Below, piece after piece: positions 26,351 to 35,465 of a stretch of DNA of 64,000 nt. How positions within the stretch are numbered: position 1 is the stretch's first letter; the number at the start of each line of letters is the position of its first letter. The stretch lies in NCBI GenBank assembly GCA_023512435.1, contig JAILZP010000001.1:124001-188000 (forward strand), in the 5' to 3' direction. The notes beneath the pieces are model-generated. The model saw nothing but the letters and a program-made list of their open reading frames with translations. It did not search any database and was not told the origin of the DNA. The translations under genes were made by a program, and so were the position numbers. The stretch comes from Peptococcaceae bacterium. GTDB taxonomy: Bacteria > Bacillota > Desulfotomaculia > Desulfotomaculales > Desulfocucumaceae.

Positions 26351-28012
26351 ATGAGCGAAAAAATGGACGAGATTCGCAAGGCCAGGGAGGCCTGGGCCGA
26401 ACAGAGAAAAAAAATGCAGGACCGGGACTTTGTGTTCGAAACGGTATCCTCCATGCCGGTAAAGGATCTATACACTCCGGAAGACATTGAAGGCTTCGAC
26501 TACCTGAGGGACCTGGGTATGCCCGGACAGTACCCTTACACCCGGGGTGTCCAGGGCAACATGTACCGCGGCAGGCTCTGGACCATGCGCCAGTTTGCCG
26601 GCTTCGCCACCGCCAGGGAATCCAACGAAAGATACAAGTACCTGCTTTCCAAGGGCCAGACCGGATTAAGCGTGGCCTTTGACATGCCCACCATCATGGG
26701 CTATGACAGCGACCACCCCCGGGCGTACGGCGAAGTGGGCCGGGTCGGCGTGGCCATTGACTCCCTGCAGGACATGGAAACCTTGTTTGACGGCATACCC
26801 CTGGACAAAGTCAGCACCTCCATGACCATTAACGCCCCGGCCTCCATCCTGTGGTGCATGTACATCGCCACCGGGGAAAAGCAGGGAGTCCCCTCGGAAA
26901 AGCTGACCGGCACCATCCAGAACGACATTCTGAAGGAGTATATCGCCCAAAAATCATGGATATTCCCTCCCGAGCCCTCCATGCGGCTGATTACGGACAT
27001 ATTCGCGTACGCCTCCAGGCACGTGCCCAGGTGGAACACCGTCAGCATCAGCGGCTACCACATCAGGGAAGCCGGTTCCACCGCCGTGCAGGAGCTGGCC
27101 TTTACCCTGGCGGACGGCTTCGCCTACGTCGAGGCGGGTATAGCCGCCGGGCTGGACGTTGATGACTTTGCCCCCAGGCTTTCCTTCTTCTTCAACGCCC
27201 ACATCGACTTTTTCGAGGAGATAGCCAAGTACCGGGCGGCCAGACGCATCTGGGCCAGGCGGATGAAGGAAAAATACGGGGCCAAGAACCCCAGGTCTTG
27301 GATGCTGCGCTTCCACACCCAGACCGCCGGCTGCAGCCTGACCGCCCAGCAGCCCGAAAACAACATCGTGCGCACCGCCTACGAGGCCTTGGCGGCCGTG
27401 CTGGGAGGCACCCAGTCCCTGCACACCAACTCCATGGACGAGGTCCTGGCCCTGCCGACCGAAAAGGCGGTCCAGATCGCCTTGCGCACCCAGCAGATCC
27501 TCGCCTGCGAAACCGGGGTGGCCAACGTCATCGACCCCCTGGCCGGGTCTTATTACGTCGAGGCCCTCACCAACAAGATGGAGGAAGAAGCCGAGAAGTA
27601 CTTCGCCGAGATCGAAAGGCGCGGCGGCGTACTGGCGGCCATTGACCAGAACTTCTTCCAGCAGGAGATCGCCGACGCGGCCTACCAGTTCCAGAGGGCG
27701 GTGGACGCCAAAAAACGGATCATGGTGGGAGTCAACGAATTCGTCAACGAGGATGAAAAGCTTGATATTGAAATACTGAAAATCGACCCGCAGGTGGAAA
27801 AGGATCAGGTCGCCCGGGTGCAAAAGCTGCGCCGGGAAAGGGACAACATAAAGGTCGGGGATACCTTGGAAGCCCTGAGGAAGGCGGCCCAGGGGACCGA
27901 TAACCTCATCCCCTACATCCTTGAGTGCGTCCGGGCCTATGCCACCGAGGGCGAAATAGTCCAGGTGTTCCGCGAGGTGTTTGGAGAGTACAAGGAAAAA
28001 CCAATCTTCTGA
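26351..28012 (+). CDS. icmA: Acyl-CoA mutase large subunit, isobutyryl-CoA mutase type (B12-dependent)
   Basis: TIM-barrel catalytic subunit of 553 aa without the B12 domain, which is encoded by the next gene. I set the start at ATG 26351 (GAGG upstream); the longer frame is unsupported. Substrate-determining positions are not those of methylmalonyl-CoA mutase. The RQYAGF Tyr is Phe82 (RQFAGFATA), the Arg that holds the carboxylate is Gln200 ([12 protein letters not shown]), and the 2-hydroxyisobutyryl mutase Asp is Ala109. Phe+Gln is the isobutyryl-CoA mutase pair. His237 (SGYHIREAG) is kept. Predicted reaction: isobutyryl-CoA to and from butyryl-CoA, feeding beta-oxidation. Ethylmalonyl- or pivalyl-type substrates are less likely alternatives. 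Confidence 0.88.
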   Translation: MSEKMDEIRKAREAWAEQRKKMQDRDFVFETVSSMPVKDLYTPEDIEGFDYLRDLGMPGQYPYTRGVQGNMYRGRLWTMRQFAGFATARESNERYKYLLSKGQTGLSVAFDMPTIMGYDSDHPRAYGEVGRVGVAIDSLQDMETLFDGIPLDKVSTSMTINAPASILWCMYIATGEKQGVPSEKLTGTIQNDILKEYIAQKSWIFPPEPSMRLITDIFAYASRHVPRWNTVSISGYHIREAGSTAVQELAFTLADGFAYVEAGIAAGLDVDDFAPRLSFFFNAHIDFFEEIAKYRAARRIWARRMKEKYGAKNPRSWMLRFHTQTAGCSLTAQQPENNIVRTAYEALAAVLGGTQSLHTNSMDEVLALPTEKAVQIALRTQQILACETGVANVIDPLAGSYYVEALTNKMEEEAEKYFAEIERRGGVLAAIDQNFFQQEIADAAYQFQRAVDAKKRIMVGVNEFVNEDEKLDIEILKIDPQVEKDQVARVQKLRRERDNIKVGDTLEALRKAAQGTDNLIPYILECVRAYATEGEIVQVFREVFGEYKEKPIF

Positions 28013-28045
28013 TACTTAAACAACATTACGCGCGAGGTGATATTT

Positions 28046-28447
28046 ATGGCCAGAAAAATCAGGGTGCTGGTGGCAAAGCCCGGTCTTGACGGACACGACC
28101 GGGGCGCCAGGGTTATCGCCAGGGGGCTCCGGGACGCGGGCATGGAAGTAATCTACACCGGGCTTCACCAAACCCCCGAGCAGATAGTGGAAGCGGCCCT
28201 TCAGGAGGATGTGGACGTGGTGGGCCTGAGCATTCTTTCGGGAGCGCACATGACCATGTTCCCCAGGGTATGCGAACTTTTAAAGGAAAACGGCGCCGAG
28301 GACATCATTGTGATCGGCGGCGGAACGGTGCCCGAAGACGACATCGCCGCCCTGAAGGAAAACGGCTGGGCCCGGGAAATATTCACTCCCGGCGCCACCA
28401 TGGAAACCATCGTCAGGTGGATCAACGAAAACGTGAAAACGGGTTAG
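28046..28447 (+). CDS. icmB: Acyl-CoA mutase small subunit, cobalamin-binding
   Basis: 133-aa stand-alone B12-binding domain that completes the preceding mutase subunit. It has the base-off/His-on signature: [12 protein letters not shown] with the cobalt-ligating His17, the SxL motif in [11 protein letters not shown], and the GG motif in [13 protein letters not shown]. The ATG at 28046 has GAGGTGA upstream. The gap after icmA is 33 bases. The split alpha/beta layout is that of IcmA/IcmB and HcmA/HcmB rather than the fused methylmalonyl-CoA mutase. Confidence 0.92.
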   Translation: MARKIRVLVAKPGLDGHDRGARVIARGLRDAGMEVIYTGLHQTPEQIVEAALQEDVDVVGLSILSGAHMTMFPRVCELLKENGAEDIIVIGGGTVPEDDIAALKENGWAREIFTPGATMETIVRWINENVKTG

Positions 28448-28455
28448 TGAAACGG

Positions 28456-28537
28456 CGATTGGGGGTTGGGTGACAAGCAGCCGGCAAATCGTTCAAATCC
28501 GATCCTTAATTCCCAATTCCCAATCCCCAACCCCCAT
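28456..28537. repeat. Inverted pair of 'CCCAATCCCC'-type intergenic repeats
   Basis: GATTGGGGGTTGGG at 28456-28469 faces CCCAATCCCCAACCCCC at about 28517-28533, giving a potential ~12-bp stem after icmB. The words belong to the dispersed family also seen at 8819 and 61379. It may help end the icm transcript and the convergent aminotransferase transcript. Confidence 0.5.
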
Positions 28538-28541
28538 CTTT

Positions 28542-29726
28542 TCAACATCCGCACCCTCCCTGTCCTTCCGGGAGGGTGATGTTTTTGTGCACAATCTCAT
28601 CCAGGGCGCCCAGGGCCCGGTCCACCTCCTCCGCCGTGTTGAAACAGGAAAAGCTGAACCGCACCAGCTTCAGCCCGAAGGTTCCCAGGGTGCGGTGGGC
28701 GTCCGGGGCGCAGTGCAGCCCCGCCCGGCAGGCCACTCCGTAGTTCCTGTCCAGTATGCCGCCTATTTCGGAAGAATCTCTGCCCTCAATCAGGAAAGAG
28801 ACCACCGGCGCCCTGACTCCGGCTCTTTTGGGGCCGTATATTTTCAGTCCGGGTATTCTGGAGGCCCCTTCGATAAACCTTCCGGTCAATTCCAATTCAT
28901 ATCTCCTTATTTTCTCCATTCCTTCCTTCATTATGTAATCGATTCCCGCCCCCAGGCCGGCTATGCCCACGGTGTTCAGCGTCCCGGCCTCGTACCTGTC
29001 AGGCAGGGTTTCCGGCATTCCAGGCAGTTCGGACCGGCTCCCGGTCCCCCCCTCCTTCAACGGTTCCAGGACAATCCCTTCCCCGATGTAAAGCCCCCCG
29101 GTCCCGGTGGGCCCCAGCAGGCCCTTATGCCCCGGAAAGGCCAGCAAACCTATGTTCATTTTTTTCACGTCGATATCCAAAACCCCGGCGCTCTGGGCCG
29201 CGTCGACCAGGAATACCGCCCCTGCTTCCCCGGCCGCCTTCCCTATCTCCTCCAGGGGCATCACCGTTCCGGTGACGTTGGAGGCGTGGATTACAGCAAT
29301 CAGCCTGGTGTTGGGCCTGATGGCCCCGCGGACGTCTTGCGGGTCTAAGTTGCCTTCCCCGTCGCACTTTACCCTGGTCACCTGAACCCCTTCCTTCTCC
29401 AGCCTGTTCAAGGGCCGGGCCACCGAGTTGTGCTCCATTGAACTGGTTACCACGTGGTCGCCGCTTTTAACCAGGCCCTTTATGGCCAGGTTCAGCGCCT
29501 CGGTGGCGTTGAGGGCAAAGATTATCCGACCGTAGTTTTTCGGTTCAATATTGAACATGGCGGCCAGCTTTTTCCGGGTACTGTCCACCATTTCGTTGGC
29601 CATGACAGCCATTTTATGCCCCGCCCGGCCCGGGTTGGCCCCTATTTCCCTGACGCACCGGTTCATGGCCTCCAGCACCTCCGGCGGCTTCGGCCAGGTG
29701 GTGGCGGCGTTGTCGAAGTAAATCAT
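28542..29726 (-). CDS. Cysteine desulfurase family protein (class V aminotransferase)
   Basis: PLP enzyme of 394 aa related to SufS/NifS. Visible are the start 'MIYFDNAATTWPKPPEVLEA', the cofactor-binding Lys in LAFPGHKGLLGPTGTGGL, the active-site Cys loop CRAGLHCAPDAHRTLG, and an unusual Cys-rich tail (GGCGC) at the extreme C-terminus. It matches the stand-alone desulfurase-like subfamily of anaerobic Firmicutes. Sulfur or selenium delivery is plausible, but the acceptor is unknown. It is monocistronic and convergent with icmB. Confidence 0.88.
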   Translation of the reverse strand: MIYFDNAATTWPKPPEVLEAMNRCVREIGANPGRAGHKMAVMANEMVDSTRKKLAAMFNIEPKNYGRIIFALNATEALNLAIKGLVKSGDHVVTSSMEHNSVARPLNRLEKEGVQVTRVKCDGEGNLDPQDVRGAIRPNTRLIAVIHASNVTGTVMPLEEIGKAAGEAGAVFLVDAAQSAGVLDIDVKKMNIGLLAFPGHKGLLGPTGTGGLYIGEGIVLEPLKEGGTGSRSELPGMPETLPDRYEAGTLNTVGIAGLGAGIDYIMKEGMEKIRRYELELTGRFIEGASRIPGLKIYGPKRAGVRAPVVSFLIEGRDSSEIGGILDRNYGVACRAGLHCAPDAHRTLGTFGLKLVRFSFSCFNTAEEVDRALGALDEIVHKNITLPEGQGGCGC

Positions 29727-29835
29727 GCCTTCTCACCCTTTTTGCAGTAATAGATTTAATGCCCTTCCATGCTTCATAAAAGTATGCGCAATTTTGGCAC
29801 CATTCTTATTGCCAATATATGCCGCAAAAAGAAAA

Positions 29836-29853
29836 GGAACCCTGACGGGTTCC
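29836..29853 (-). terminator. Terminator of the EF-G-like gene
   Basis: GGAACCC / GGGTTCC with a 4-base loop; on the minus strand it is followed by TTTTCTTTTT. It lies about 90 bases past the EF-G-like stop and also separates it from the aminotransferase gene. Between them, 29872-29905 holds a low-complexity repeat of TTCTGAG. Confidence 0.8.
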
Positions 29854-29942
29854 AAAAGTACATATTTTAATTCTGAGTTCTGTGTTCTGAGTTCTGAGTT
29901 CTGCCTTTGTATTCCGAATCATTAAGTGGCGGTTTTCCGGTA

Positions 29943-31964
29943 TTACTTCTCCGCCTCGGCGGCGGCTTTCGCCTTTTTGATTACCTCCTCGGCCAGCCTG
30001 CCCGGAACCTCCTCGTACCCCATGAATTCCATGCTGAAGGACCCCCGGCCCTGGGTCATGGACTTCAGGTCGATGGCATACCTGTACATCTCGGCCAGGG
30101 GAACCTGGGCCTTGACCCTGGTGTTCTTTCCGCCGGGCTCCATGCCCAGTATGCGTCCCCTCTTGGTGTTGAAGTCGCTTATGATATCGCCCATGAAGTT
30201 TTCCGGCACGGTCACTTCCACGTTCATGATCGGTTCCAGCAAAACGGGCTTGGCCTGCTGGGCCCCTTTCTTAAAGGCCAGGGAGGCCGCGATTTTAAAG
30301 GCCAGTTCCGAGGAGTCCACGGGGTGGTAGGAACCGTCCACCAGAACCGCCTTCACCCCGGTCACCGGGTAGCCGGCCAGAACGCCCTCGGCCATCGCCT
30401 CCCGGATGCCCTTTTCAACGGCCGGGAAGTAGTTCTTGGGCACGGCGCCGCCGAAAATCTCCTCTCCAAACAGGAAATCACCGTCCGGCAGCGGCTCCAG
30501 CCTCAGCCAGACGTGGCCGTACTGGCCGTGGCCGCCGGTCTGCTTCTTGTGCTTGCCCTCCACCTTGACCTCGGACCGGATGGTTTCTCGGTACGGAACC
30601 TTCGGCGAGTCGGTGATTATGTCCACCCCGTAGCGGCGCTTGAGGCGTTCCACGATGATGTCCAGGTGCATTTCGCCCATGCCGGTGATCAGGGTCTGTT
30701 TTGTCTCCAGGTTTTTCGAAATCCTGATGGTCTTGTCCTCTTCAAGAAGCTTGCTCAAGGCGGTGCCCAGCTTATCCTCGTCCCCCTTGCTCTTTGGCAC
30801 GATGGCCACCGACAGGGTGGGAACGGGGAACTGGATGCCTTCCAGGACAACTGGGCTGTCCTTGTCGCAGAGGGTGTCCCCGGTATCGGTGTCCTGGAGC
30901 TTGACCAGGACCGCCAGGTCTCCGGCCATAACCTCCTGGGCCTGGGCCGTGGTCTTGCCCCGGGTGAACAAAATCTGCCCTATCTTCTCGGTCTTGTCCT
31001 TGGTGGAATTGAGTACCGTCATGTCCCCCTTCAGCTTGCCGGTATAAACCCGGATAAAGTTCATCTTGCCCACGTAGGGGTCGGCCAGGGTTTTAAAGAC
31101 AAGGGCAGAGAACGGCTTGCCCTCCTCGACGGCGGGGGCCGGCAGGTAATTCACCATGAAGTCCATCAGGCTGCTGACCGCCATGTTTTTGGTGGCCGAA
31201 CCGCAGAGCACCGGCACCACTTTGCCCGCCTTAACCCCGGCCGCCAGCCCGGCCCTGATTTCGTCGGGAGACAGCTCCTCGCCCTCCAGGTATTTCATCA
31301 TCAGGTCGTCGTCGCCTTCAACGGCGGCCTCCACCAGCTTCTCCCTGTTCTCGGCCACGGCGCCGGCCATGTCTCCCGGAACCGGTATTTCCTGGGCCTT
31401 GCCGTCCTTGAAGGTGTAGGCCTTTTGTTCCAGCAGGTCCACCACCCCGGTGAATTCCAGGGCCTGGCCGATGGGAAGCTGGACGGGGGCGAAATTGGCG
31501 GCAAAGCTCTCTTTCAGATCGTCCAGGACCTTGTAAAAGTTGGCGTTCTCCCGGTCCATCTTGTTGATAAAGACCAACCGCGGTATTTTGCCGCCGTCTG
31601 CGAAATCCCAGATGATCTCGGTCTGCACCTCCACCCCGTCAACGGCGGAAACAACGAAAACAGTGCTGTCCGCCACCCGCAGGGCGCCCTTCACTTCCCC
31701 GATAAAGTCGGAATAACCGGGGGTATCCAGGAGGTTCAGCTTGCAGCCTTTCCACTCGCACGGAATCAGGCTGGTGTGAATGGTAACCTGGCGGCTGACT
31801 TCCTCCGGGTGGTAGTCGGCGGCGGTGGTGCCGTCCTCCACCCTGCCCAGCCTGTTAGTAGCCCCGGTATTGAACAGCAAGGCCTCCACCAGTGAGGTTT
31901 TACCCGCGCCGCCATGCGCCACCACTGCGATGTTGCGGAGTTTATCGCTCGGATAACTTTTCAA
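29943..31964 (-). CDS. Elongation factor G-like GTPase (EF-G paralogue)
   Basis: Ribosome-associated translational GTPase of 673 aa. It has G1 (AHGGAGKTSL), G3 (DTPGYSDFIG) and G4 (INKMDRE) motifs and EF-G domains II-V, ending with the C-terminal GRGSFSMEFMGYEEVP. The G2 region reads RQVTIHTSL instead of the strict GITI of true EF-G, placing it with the EF-G-like/FusA2 paralogues. The start is TTG at 31964 with AAAAGGAGG 10 bases upstream, giving the family N-terminus KSYPSDKLRNIAVVAHGG. No ribosomal operon is nearby, so it is not the housekeeping fusA. Confidence 0.9.
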   Translation of the reverse strand: MKSYPSDKLRNIAVVAHGGAGKTSLVEALLFNTGATNRLGRVEDGTTAADYHPEEVSRQVTIHTSLIPCEWKGCKLNLLDTPGYSDFIGEVKGALRVADSTVFVVSAVDGVEVQTEIIWDFADGGKIPRLVFINKMDRENANFYKVLDDLKESFAANFAPVQLPIGQALEFTGVVDLLEQKAYTFKDGKAQEIPVPGDMAGAVAENREKLVEAAVEGDDDLMMKYLEGEELSPDEIRAGLAAGVKAGKVVPVLCGSATKNMAVSSLMDFMVNYLPAPAVEEGKPFSALVFKTLADPYVGKMNFIRVYTGKLKGDMTVLNSTKDKTEKIGQILFTRGKTTAQAQEVMAGDLAVLVKLQDTDTGDTLCDKDSPVVLEGIQFPVPTLSVAIVPKSKGDEDKLGTALSKLLEEDKTIRISKNLETKQTLITGMGEMHLDIIVERLKRRYGVDIITDSPKVPYRETIRSEVKVEGKHKKQTGGHGQYGHVWLRLEPLPDGDFLFGEEIFGGAVPKNYFPAVEKGIREAMAEGVLAGYPVTGVKAVLVDGSYHPVDSSELAFKIAASLAFKKGAQQAKPVLLEPIMNVEVTVPENFMGDIISDFNTKRGRILGMEPGGKNTRVKAQVPLAEMYRYAIDLKSMTQGRGSFSMEFMGYEEVPGRLAEEVIKKAKAAAEAEK

Positions 31965-32229
31965 TACTCCCCTGCCTCCTTTTGTAAATAATGTTACCTG
32001 TGTCAAGAATTTCTATACAAAAAAGCGCCTGAACATAAAAATCAGCCCTTTAGAGAGCCGAACCACCGCAATAATTGAAACGGAAAAATACGGCTTTTGC
32101 GCTTTACCAACCATTAGATATTCTACAATCCAACCCGATATCCTTCTTCTCAACATTCCCTTTTCCAAAAAAGCTGCCGTAAATATCAGCAATGTTTTCC
32201 AGCGGCCTTCATTAACGGGTCCCGGCGGA

Positions 32230-32237
32230 CATACATA
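32230..32237 (+). promoter_or_regulatory. Possible sporulation-type -10 element of spoVB
   Basis: CATACATA lies 27 bases before the spoVB ATG and resembles the -10 of sigma-E/sigma-G-type promoters. The -35 side is poor, so this is a weak call. The rest of the 31965-32256 gap shows no gene or clear structure. Confidence 0.25.
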
Positions 32238-32256
32238 TAACATCAGAGGTGAGAAC

Positions 32257-33813
32257 ATGTCCACCCAGTCGTTTGTCTACGGGACCTTCGTGCTTTTGTC
32301 GGCCAGCGTCTTCAACAGGATCATCGGATTCATTTACCAGATCTTTATGATGAGGCTGATCAAGCCCGAGGGCGTGGGGTTGTTCAGCATGATCTTTCCA
32401 ATATACATTATGATGCTGGTCATAGCCTCCATGGGCATTCCCGTGGCCGTCTCAAAGCTGGTGGCCTGTGAAGTGGCCAGGAACAACCTTGCCGGAGCAT
32501 ACCGCATATTCAGGATATCCCTGGCCGTCATCGCCGCCGGCAGCCTCACCCTGACCTGTACGCTTTTCGCCGCGGCTCCCCTGCTGGCCAGGTATCTTTT
32601 CCCCAATCCCGACATCTACCCGTGTTTTATATGCATCATTCCGGCAATCTTTATCGTCTCCCTCTGCTCGGCCTTCAGGGGCTTTTTTCAGGGTCTCCAA
32701 AGGATGTCCCCCACCGCCGTAACCCAGGCCGCCGAGCAGTTGGTCCGGGTGACCGCCGGCCTGACCATCGCCTGGCTGCTTCTGCCAAGGGGGATACCAT
32801 TCGCGTCGGTGGGGATCTCCCTGGGGGTGGTCTGCGGCGAACTGGCGGGATTTTTAATCATGATTTACATCTTTCTGACCAGGCGTCCCCGCGTCCGGCC
32901 CCCTCTCCCTCCCGCACTTCCGGCGGATCCCGTGCCCAGGACCCTGGGCAGGATATTCAGCCTGGGTGTGCCGGTGACCCTGACCCGCTTCATATCCACC
33001 GCCCTGATGTCCCTGGACGCCCTGATTATCCCCAAGCGGCTTCTTCTGTCCGGCATGTCCATGGGGGAAGCAACGTCTGTTTTCGGCCAGTTTGTAGGCA
33101 TTGCGGAGGTCCTGCTTTTCACTCCGGGGGTGGTCACCATCTCCCTGGCCACGGCCCTGATACCGGCGGTAAGCGAAGCCCAGGCCCAGGGCAAGACCGG
33201 CCTCGTGCAAAGCCGGATCCAGGAAGCCGTCCGCATAACGGTACTGTTGGGCGCCCTGCTGGCCGCGGTCTTCCTGGTACTGCCCCACAATTTGTGCCAG
33301 GTGCTCTTCGGCTACGGTTCGGCCGGGGACGCCCTTTTTATTATGGCCGTCAGCAGCCCCTTCCTCTACCTGCAGCAGACCACCACCGGCATTCTGCAAG
33401 GCCTGGGGAGGGCCGACATACCCTTTAAAAACCTGTTAATGGCCTCGGTGGTGAAGATCCTGGGCATTTACTACCTGACCTCAATCCCGGGTTTCGGCAT
33501 CCGCGGCACCGCGGTTTCCCTGGGCGCCATGTATATAATCATGTCCATGATGAACTACCGGAACCTGAAAAAAATCACCGGCCTCAACATTAACGCCGCG
33601 GTTTGCATTTACAAACCCGCCATGTCCGCGGCGGCGGCCGCCCTGGTCATGCTGCAGGTCAGGCTTCTCCTGGCCCCTCTTTCCCCGCCCGAACCCGCCG
33701 GCCTGTTCCTCAACCTTTCCGCCGGGGTCCTGGCATACCTCCTGACACTGTACGTTATAGGCGGCATCAACGACGCGGATATACGGAGGGTGAAGCTGTT
33801 TCTGAAAAGATAG
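32257..33813 (+). CDS. spoVB: SpoVB-type polysaccharide/lipid flippase (MOP superfamily)
   Basis: Integral membrane protein of 518 aa with about 14 hydrophobic segments. It opens with SASVFNRIIGFIYQIFMMRL, has the family segment CSAFRGFFQGLQRMSPTAVTQ, and later FLYLQQTTTGILQGLGRAD. SpoVB/MurJ-like proteins move lipid-linked cell-wall or cortex precursors across the membrane; SpoVB is needed for the spore cortex. AGAGGTGAG precedes the ATG. It supports a spore-forming host. Its divergent neighbour is the EF-G-like gene. Confidence 0.88.
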   Translation: MSTQSFVYGTFVLLSASVFNRIIGFIYQIFMMRLIKPEGVGLFSMIFPIYIMMLVIASMGIPVAVSKLVACEVARNNLAGAYRIFRISLAVIAAGSLTLTCTLFAAAPLLARYLFPNPDIYPCFICIIPAIFIVSLCSAFRGFFQGLQRMSPTAVTQAAEQLVRVTAGLTIAWLLLPRGIPFASVGISLGVVCGELAGFLIMIYIFLTRRPRVRPPLPPALPADPVPRTLGRIFSLGVPVTLTRFISTALMSLDALIIPKRLLLSGMSMGEATSVFGQFVGIAEVLLFTPGVVTISLATALIPAVSEAQAQGKTGLVQSRIQEAVRITVLLGALLAAVFLVLPHNLCQVLFGYGSAGDALFIMAVSSPFLYLQQTTTGILQGLGRADIPFKNLLMASVVKILGIYYLTSIPGFGIRGTAVSLGAMYIIMSMMNYRNLKKITGLNINAAVCIYKPAMSAAAAALVMLQVRLLLAPLSPPEPAGLFLNLSAGVLAYLLTLYVIGGINDADIRRVKLFLKR

Positions 33814-33868
33814 GCATACGGGTCACGTTAAGCTCAAATTTCTTTTTGGGGTTTTTCACCCGTATTCC

Positions 33869-34627
33869 CTAAATATACCAGCCCCTTATTCTCTCCAGCT
33901 CACCGTGGTTGGTCAGGTCTATCTGAACCGGCGTCACCGTTATATATCCCCGCGCGTTTGCGCCCACGTCGGTGTCCGGGCAGTTGTCTTCAAGGTCACA
34001 GACCTCGCCGGCCATCCAGTAGTAAACCCGCCCCCTGGGGTCTGTGCGCCGGTCGAATATATTCACGTATTTCATGTTCCCCAGCCGCACCACCTTCACG
34101 CCCTTAGGCCTGCCCGGCGGGACGTTGACGTTCAGCAGGGTGCCCGGGGGCAGCCCCTCCCTGTGCACCACGGGAATGATCCCGGCGGTAAAATCCGCGG
34201 CGACTGAAAAATCCGGGTCATCGTAGCTGGTGATTGAAACAGCCACAGCCGGGCAGCCGCAGATGACCGCCTCCACCGCCGCGGATACGGTGCCGGAGTA
34301 CAGCACATCCGTGCCCAGGTTGGCGCCCAGGTTAATCCCGGCCACCACCAGATCAGGGGGTTTGTCCAGCAGCTCCTCCACCGCCAGCTTCACGCAGTCG
34401 GCCGGGGTGCCGTCCACCGACCAGCCCGCGGACTTCGGCGAGGCGTATTTCACTTCCCGGGCCCTGAGCGGCCTGTGCATGGTTATCCCGTGCCCGATGG
34501 CGCTCCTTTCACGGTCAGGGGCCACGACGAATATCCTTTCCACCTCCCCCATTTTTTCCAGCCGCTCCCTGAGAGCGATTATCCCCTGGGCAAAAATGCC
34601 GTCGTCATTGCATAACAGGATCCTCAT
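33869..34627 (-). CDS. surE: 5'/3'-nucleotidase SurE
   Basis: Metal-dependent nucleoside monophosphate phosphatase of 252 aa. The N-terminus MRILLCNDDGIFAQGI carries the metal-binding Asp pair. The family segments VAPDRERSAIGHGITMHRPL, SVDGTPADCVKLAVEELL and LVVAGINLGANLGTDVLYSG are intact. It is the last gene of the minus-strand run that begins with the queuosine genes, 27 bases after ypmA. Confidence 0.95.
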   Translation of the reverse strand: MRILLCNDDGIFAQGIIALRERLEKMGEVERIFVVAPDRERSAIGHGITMHRPLRAREVKYASPKSAGWSVDGTPADCVKLAVEELLDKPPDLVVAGINLGANLGTDVLYSGTVSAAVEAVICGCPAVAVSITSYDDPDFSVAADFTAGIIPVVHREGLPPGTLLNVNVPPGRPKGVKVVRLGNMKYVNIFDRRTDPRGRVYYWMAGEVCDLEDNCPDTDVGANARGYITVTPVQIDLTNHGELERIRGWYI

Positions 34628-34654
34628 CCCAACCTCCGGAATGCCTTTCTGAAA

Positions 34655-34846
34655 TCATACCTCATAAATGGTAATGGTCATCGTCCCGTTTTCCCTGTCC
34701 TTGGTCAGCCCGAACATGAGCTTCCTGTCTTTGAGGCTTTTATTGAGAAAATCCACCACCCTGTACATCTCGTTGTAAGGCGGAAATGATTTGAACGCAA
34801 TCAGCTCCAGCTTGCCCTGGTCGTTTTTTTCCCGGTCCTCCTTCAT
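34655..34846 (-). CDS. ypmA: YpmA-like small protein (DUF4264)
   Basis: 63-aa soluble protein matching the short YpmA/DUF4264 family of spore-forming Firmicutes, with LELIAFKSFPPYNEMYRVVD and LNKSLKDRKLMFGLTKD. Function unknown. GAGGGGAAC precedes the ATG. It lies between folE and surE and is probably co-transcribed with them. Confidence 0.8.
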   Translation of the reverse strand: MKEDREKNDQGKLELIAFKSFPPYNEMYRVVDFLNKSLKDRKLMFGLTKDRENGTMTITIYEV

Positions 34847-34861
34847 GTTCCCCTCACTCCT

Positions 34862-35422
34862 TTAGCCCTTGATCAGGGCAAGGGCTTCAGCCCTGGTGAC
34901 CTCGTTTTTCTGGAACGATCCCCTCACCGCCGAGGTGATTGTCTTGGATCCCGGCTTGCGCACACCCCTCAGGGTCATGCACATGTGTTCGGCCTCCACC
35001 ACCACCAAAACCCCGTGCGGAGCCAGTTTCTTCATAATGGCGTCGGCAATCTGGGATGTCAGCCTTTCCTGAAGCTGCGGCCTCTTGGCGAAACCCTCCA
35101 CCACCCGGGCCAGCTTGGACAGGCCGGTCACGTTTCCCCGGCGGGGGATGTACGCCACGTGAGCCCGGCCGAAAAAGGGCAGCAGGTGGTGCTCGCACAT
35201 GGAATAAATGGGGATGTCCTTTACCAGCACCATCTCCTCGTGCTCTTCCGAAAACATCTTCTGGAGGTGTTCGTGGGGATCTTCCCACAGGCCGCAGAAT
35301 ATTTCCTGGTACATCCTGGCCACCCTGGCCGGGGTTTCCCGCAAGCCTTCCCTTTCAGGATTCTCCCCTATGGCCTCCAAAATCATCCGCACCGCTTTTT
35401 CTATTTTTTCTGTATCTACCAA
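34862..35422 (-). CDS. folE: GTP cyclohydrolase I
   Basis: Converts GTP to 7,8-dihydroneopterin triphosphate, the first step of folate and queuosine synthesis. 186 aa, TTG start. Zinc ligands are visible in [20 protein letters not shown] (Cys and His) and [16 protein letters not shown] (second Cys). It directly follows queE, so here it most likely feeds the 7-deazaguanine pathway. Confidence 0.95.
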   Translation of the reverse strand: MVDTEKIEKAVRMILEAIGENPEREGLRETPARVARMYQEIFCGLWEDPHEHLQKMFSEEHEEMVLVKDIPIYSMCEHHLLPFFGRAHVAYIPRRGNVTGLSKLARVVEGFAKRPQLQERLTSQIADAIMKKLAPHGVLVVVEAEHMCMTLRGVRKPGSKTITSAVRGSFQKNEVTRAEALALIKG

Positions 35423-35465
35423 CTAAAATCTACCCCTCCCGGCAGTCTCGCATCTCTATAATAAA

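Noticed and set aside
29907-31895. 662-codon plus-strand open frame
   Set aside because: It is fully antisense to the EF-G-like gene; its product is rich in His, Gly, Gln and Pro, typical of the complement of GC-rich codons, with no domain or ribosome site.
33814-33868. ATACGGGT ... ACCCGTAT inverted repeat between spoVB and surE
   Set aside because: The loop is ~40 bases and no T-run follows either arm, so it is not supported as a terminator.
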